Shown: positions 33,399 to 36,142 of the stretch, piece by piece
Layout of the letters: every line of letters begins with the position of its first letter
Numbering within the stretch: the first letter of the stretch is position 1
Assembly (NCBI RefSeq): GCF_000981385.1
Contig: NZ_LATZ01000140.1
Coordinates: forward strand, 1-36,142
Direction of reading: 5' to 3'
DNA length: 36,142 nucleotides
Source of the DNA: Bacillus sp. SA1-12
GTDB taxonomy: Bacteria; Bacillota; Bacilli; Bacillales; Bacillaceae
The notes under the pieces: model-generated
The model's database searches: none
Seen by the model: the letters and a program-made list of their open reading frames with translations, nothing else
What the model was told of the DNA's origin: nothing
Position numbers and translations under genes: made by a program

Positions 33399-34601
33399 AT
33401 GAAGAAACCAATAAAAGAACAAAAAGGAGTACTTATTATCCTCCTGAGCAATCTATTTATTGCCTTTTTAGGTATTGGCCTTATCATTCCTGTTATGCCA
33501 TCCTTTATGAATATCATGCATCTATCAGGAAAAACGATGGGCTATCTTGTTGCCGTTTTTGCGGTGGCACAACTAGTAATGTCACCATTTGCAGGACGTT
33601 GGGTTGACCGTTACGGCAGAAAAAACATTATCATAGCCGGTTTATTTCTTTTTGGTGTTTCTGAACTTATCTTTGGTTTAGGAAAGAATGTATCATTGCT
33701 TTATTTATCAAGGATTCTTGGGGGGATTAGTGCCGCATTTATTATGCCGGGTGTTACTGCCTATATGGCCGATATTACCTCTGTTCAAGAACGTCCAAAA
33801 GCGATGGGGTATATTTCAGCGGCCATAAGCACTGGCTTTATTATAGGGCCTGGAATTGGCGGATTTATTGCAGAATATGGAATAAGAATGCCTTTCTTTT
33901 TTGCAGCAGCCATTGCCTTTTTAGCATGCATTTCATCTATATTTCTTTTAAAGGAGCCGCTAACAAAGGAACAGCTTGCAGAAATGTCTGCTCATACAAA
34001 ACAGTCAAGCTTTTTAAGCGATTTAAAACGTTCCCTTAATCCCCTATACTTTATTGCATTTATGATTGTATTTGTATTAGCGTTCGGTTTATCAGCATAT
34101 GAAACAGTCTTTAGCCTATTTTCTGACCATAAATTTGGTTTTACTCCTAAGGACATTGCCTTAATTATTACGATAAGTTCACTCTTTGGCGTGATTGTTC
34201 AAGTATTTATGTTTGGAAAAATGGTCGACCTGCTCGGTGAAAAAAAGCTGATTCAAATTTGTTTATTAGCTGGTGCCATATTAGCTGTAGTATCAACCAT
34301 GATTTCTAGTTTTTTGGCGGTGCTTACGGTAACTTGCTTTATCTTCCTCGCATTTGATCTGCTTCGCCCGGCATTGACAACATTTTTATCAAAAGCTGCC
34401 GAAAATGAGCAAGGTTTTGTTGCTGGAATGAACTCAACCTATACGAGCTTGGGGAATATCGCCGGACCGGCAATTGGCGGAATCCTGTTTGATGTAAACA
34501 TCCACTATCCTTATCTTTTCTCATCGGCCATTATGATCATCGGCCTGAGCATTACCGTCATGTGGAAGGAAAAGCAATTGGCACAAAGCTTAGCTGAATA
34601 A
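33399..34601 (+). CDS. MFS multidrug efflux transporter, NorA/Bmr-like
   Basis: A 400-residue 12-helix proton antiporter of the DHA1 group. Motif A is FAGRWVDRYGRKN after helix 2, and the drug-antiporter motif C appears as GFIIGPGIGGFIAEYG in helix 5. A second GPAIGG occurs in the C-terminal half (NIAGPAIGGILFD). AGAGGTG lies before the ATG. It is co-transcribed with the TetR gene just upstream, which likely controls it. Substrates are probably hydrophobic cations or quinolone-like compounds by family, not proved here. Confidence 0.9.
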   Translation: MKKPIKEQKGVLIILLSNLFIAFLGIGLIIPVMPSFMNIMHLSGKTMGYLVAVFAVAQLVMSPFAGRWVDRYGRKNIIIAGLFLFGVSELIFGLGKNVSLLYLSRILGGISAAFIMPGVTAYMADITSVQERPKAMGYISAAISTGFIIGPGIGGFIAEYGIRMPFFFAAAIAFLACISSIFLLKEPLTKEQLAEMSAHTKQSSFLSDLKRSLNPLYFIAFMIVFVLAFGLSAYETVFSLFSDHKFGFTPKDIALIITISSLFGVIVQVFMFGKMVDLLGEKKLIQICLLAGAILAVVSTMISSFLAVLTVTCFIFLAFDLLRPALTTFLSKAAENEQGFVAGMNSTYTSLGNIAGPAIGGILFDVNIHYPYLFSSAIMIIGLSITVMWKEKQLAQSLAE

Positions 34602-34630
34602 TTGAAATAAGAAATAAGAAATAAAAAAGA

Positions 34631-34666
34631 GAAACCGGTTTTCCAATAAAGCGGAACAACCGGTTC
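34631..34666 (-). terminator. terminator between the MFS and GNAT genes
   Basis: AACCGGTTTTCC and GGAACAACCGGTT pair with one bulge. On the minus strand a TCTCTTTTTTATTTC tail follows, so it best serves the GNAT gene that ends at 34673, but the stem can also help stop the MFS transcript. Confidence 0.65.
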
Positions 34667-34672
34667 TTACCA

Positions 34673-35276
34673 TTATTGAGTATTTGGTTTTACATACTTC
34701 ATATATACAAGTTCATTAATTCCGCTACTTTTACTATATTTATGTTTAATTCGTTTAAATTCCTTGTAGCCGAGCTTTTCATAAAGGTTAACAGCATTCG
34801 TATTTGTATCGGCCACTTCCAATATGTATTAATGATAATGAGGCAAATGAAATAAATGATCCATTATAGCTGTTGCAACGCCCTTGCCTCGATAGCTGGA
34901 AGCTGTGGCAACAAATTCAACCGATGCTATTTTGTCTCCAGTCTCAATTGGAGGTTTTTCAAATTCCCGTTTTAAAAATATCGATGCTAATGTGCCTTTA
35001 TAAAACCCTAAATGCCTTCTAAGCTCTTTATTATTTAGGTAAACGGAAGAAGCTTTTCCATTCGTGCATGCTGTGATACCGGCCATTTCCCCATCGATCA
35101 CCGCACAATAAAACACATCCGCATTAAACATATGCTCAAAAGCCTGAACTAATATTTCTTTATCTTTTGAGAGAATGGCAAGATGTTTGCCAAAAGCCAT
35201 CTACAAAAATCTCACTTATTTTCTTTTTGCCATCTTCCCCTAATTCGCTTGCATGTACGATCTCAATTGTCATCAT
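34673..35276 (-). pseudogene. GNAT-family acetyltransferase, frameshift and nonsense
   Basis: A GNAT acetyltransferase of 200 codons once repaired. The N-terminal piece starts at the ATG at 35276 after AAAGAGG (MMTIEIVHASELGEDGKKK...EIFVDGF) and breaks at an A4 tract (35192-35195). Removing one base gives VDGFGKHLAILSKDKE and enters the frame with the acetyl-CoA motif YRGKGVATAIMDHLF. A TAA at 34829-34831 then stops the protein within HLPHYH-stop-YILEVADTN, where this family has Glu. The rest (NAVNLYEKLGYKEFKR ... YMKYVKPNTQ) follows in the same frame to 34673. Two independent lesions argue for a true pseudogene even if the homopolymer change is an error. Confidence 0.83.
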
Positions 35277-35493
35277 CCTCTTTCCCTTCTAAATTGTATG
35301 ATGTACTCCTTAATATTTCATTTTTAAATTACTACGTCACAATGTATGCGAAATATTTATCATTTACTTCTCTATCAAGTAAATTTTGCTTTTCCCAAGC
35401 AATTAAGTTTCTAACTTTTCGAGATAAAATGTTAACCTTTATACAATTTATGTTAACATATATTTAACAATCCATTTGAACTGGAGGTGCATT

Positions 35494-35910
35494 ATGTATA
35501 AACTGCGCGGCCATCATCTTTTTTGTCTTTTGGGCTATCGGGGAATGGGCTATTCTCCAGAATATGTGGCAAATATGACCCGATTGCATCAAACCTTGAG
35601 AAACAATCCCAAAACACGGATTAACCTTGTAAAAGGACCTGATCAACTGTGTGAAAAGTACCCTAACTCAGGAGAATACCACTGCCAAAATGAAAATATC
35701 TACAAGAGAGATGAGGCGATCTTAAACATAATGGGACTTGAAATCGGACAAATTTTGAGTTGGGAGGACATTGAAACCCGTATCCAAAAACATGTGAGCA
35801 CCTCCGATCTCCAAAACGTCTGTAAAAACTGTTCTTGGCGTTCCTATGGGTTTTGTGAAGAAGGTATTAGAGAGATTCTTGAAGGGAAGGGTTTAAGGGA
35901 AGTGACATAA
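35494..35910 (+). CDS. DUF1284 domain protein, Cys-rich
   Basis: A 138-residue protein that starts at the ATG at 35494, seven bases after GGAGG; the frame extends six codons further upstream without a site. It begins YKLRGHHLFCLLGYRGMGYS, the DUF1284 signature. Other Cys lie in LCEKYP, YHCQNENIY, NVCKNCSWRSYGFC, a pattern that suits a metal or iron-sulfur cluster. The function of the family is not established. It stands alone, with the group II intron downstream on the other strand. Confidence 0.82.
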   Translation: MYKLRGHHLFCLLGYRGMGYSPEYVANMTRLHQTLRNNPKTRINLVKGPDQLCEKYPNSGEYHCQNENIYKRDEAILNIMGLEIGQILSWEDIETRIQKHVSTSDLQNVCKNCSWRSYGFCEEGIREILEGKGLREVT

Positions 35911-36057
35911 GACCTTCCTATTCTATTACTTTAACGTTCAGTATCCTGTTTCGTCACAACCATATCCTCGGTCAAAACGTCTAACTTTAGACAAGGCTGT
36001 TGTAAAGAAATTCATACAAATCGAGTAGGAGGGGGTGACTAACCCCCGACCTCTCAC

Positions 36058-36089
36058 ACCACCGTACGTACCGTTCGGTATACGGCGGT
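36058..36089 (-). ncRNA. group II intron domain V
   Basis: ACCGCCGTA and TACGGTGGT form the basal stem, CG is the bulge, and TACC-GAAC-GGTA the upper stem and loop: 32 bases in all. The CGC triad marks class IIC; classes IIA and IIB have AGC. Confidence 0.8.
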
Positions 36090-36093
36090 TCAA

Positions 36094-36142
36094 TTAAGTT
36101 TGACGTAGAAATTCATATCTTTGATATAAACTTTTAAGCCCA
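36094..36142 (-). CDS. group II intron reverse transcriptase/maturase, C-terminal end
   Basis: Only the last 15 residues are in the window, GLKSLYQRYEFLRQT, then TAA at 36094-36096, five bases before domain V. This is the usual end of bacterial intron-encoded proteins. The rest lies beyond the right edge. Confidence 0.7.
   Translation of the reverse strand, partial: GLKSLYQRYEFLRQT

Larger units (their letters stand above)
36020..36142 (-). mobile_element. 3' end of a group IIC intron
   Basis: On the minus strand the sequence leaves the end of a reverse-transcriptase gene, enters domain V at 36089-36058, then a GGGGG/CCCCC domain VI hairpin (36021-36049) and ends near 36020 in CTACTCGAT. 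Domain V has the CGC catalytic triad in ACCGCCGTA, a two-base CG bulge and a tetraloop, as in class C introns. The 5' part is outside the window; the exact splice junction is an estimate. Confidence 0.82.

Noticed and set aside
35930..36000. Short GTCTAA/TTAGAC inverted repeat left of the intron
   Set aside because: Only six base pairs, no T tail, and on the 3'-exon side where no target hairpin is expected.
1..36142. CRISPR arrays, tRNA or rRNA genes
   Set aside because: No regularly spaced repeats of CRISPR size and no tRNA or rRNA signature were seen on either strand.

Overview
The window is low-GC Firmicute DNA, most like a Bacillaceae species. The inositol proteins read as close relatives of Bacillus subtilis IolI, IolG and IolT, Shine-Dalgarno sequences are strong, GTG and TTG starts are common, and catabolite-responsive (cre) motifs have the Bacillus form. 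Most of it is a carbohydrate-use region flanked by mobile DNA: an IS3-family (IS150-type) element at the left edge and the 3' end of a group IIC intron at the right edge.

Layout. 1-1092: decayed IS. 1225-2762: a TetR regulator divergent from a short-chain dehydrogenase. 2838-14054 (minus strand): a pectin / rhamnogalacturonan-type block. In transcription order it holds a GPH-family sugar symporter, a PL26-like YetA protein, a YesU-like DUF1961 protein, the LplA-LplB-LplC ABC importer, then a sugar isomerase/epimerase and a Gfo/Idh/MocA oxidoreductase. An AraC regulator lies upstream (14299-15147). 15640-18040: a family-4 glycosidase divergent from a second AraC regulator. 18295-23628: an inositol block (iolI, iolG, a LacI-type regulator, iolT). 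24325-25134: an alpha-carbonic anhydrase lipoprotein. 25220-30346: a ribose-type ABC importer (rbsB-rbsA-rbsC) with a DeoR-type regulator. 30657-32469: an O-methyltransferase, a nitroreductase and a MarR regulator. 32791-34601: a TetR regulator plus an MFS drug exporter. 34673-35276: a broken GNAT acetyltransferase. 35494-35910: a DUF1284 protein.

Regulation is unusually legible. The iolG and iolT promoters are both -35/N17/-10 elements followed by the same pseudo-palindrome around ATCGAT, which fits control by the LacI regulator encoded between them. The rbs promoter is a perfect TTGACA-N17-TATAAT followed by four TGAT motifs spaced exactly 10 bp apart, a helically phased array suited to the DeoR protein. 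The marR promoter is a perfect TTGACA-N18-TATAAT carrying a 15-base motif that recurs upstream of the nitroreductase gene. A 12-bp perfect palindrome sits just after the -10 of the tetR-MFS pair.

Four open frames (lplB, the GPH symporter at two places, and the GNAT gene) are broken by single-base length changes in short homopolymers. Two others (IS orfB and GNAT) carry a TAA at a position where a GAA codon is expected. The indels may be assembly errors or real decay; the stops look like real substitutions.
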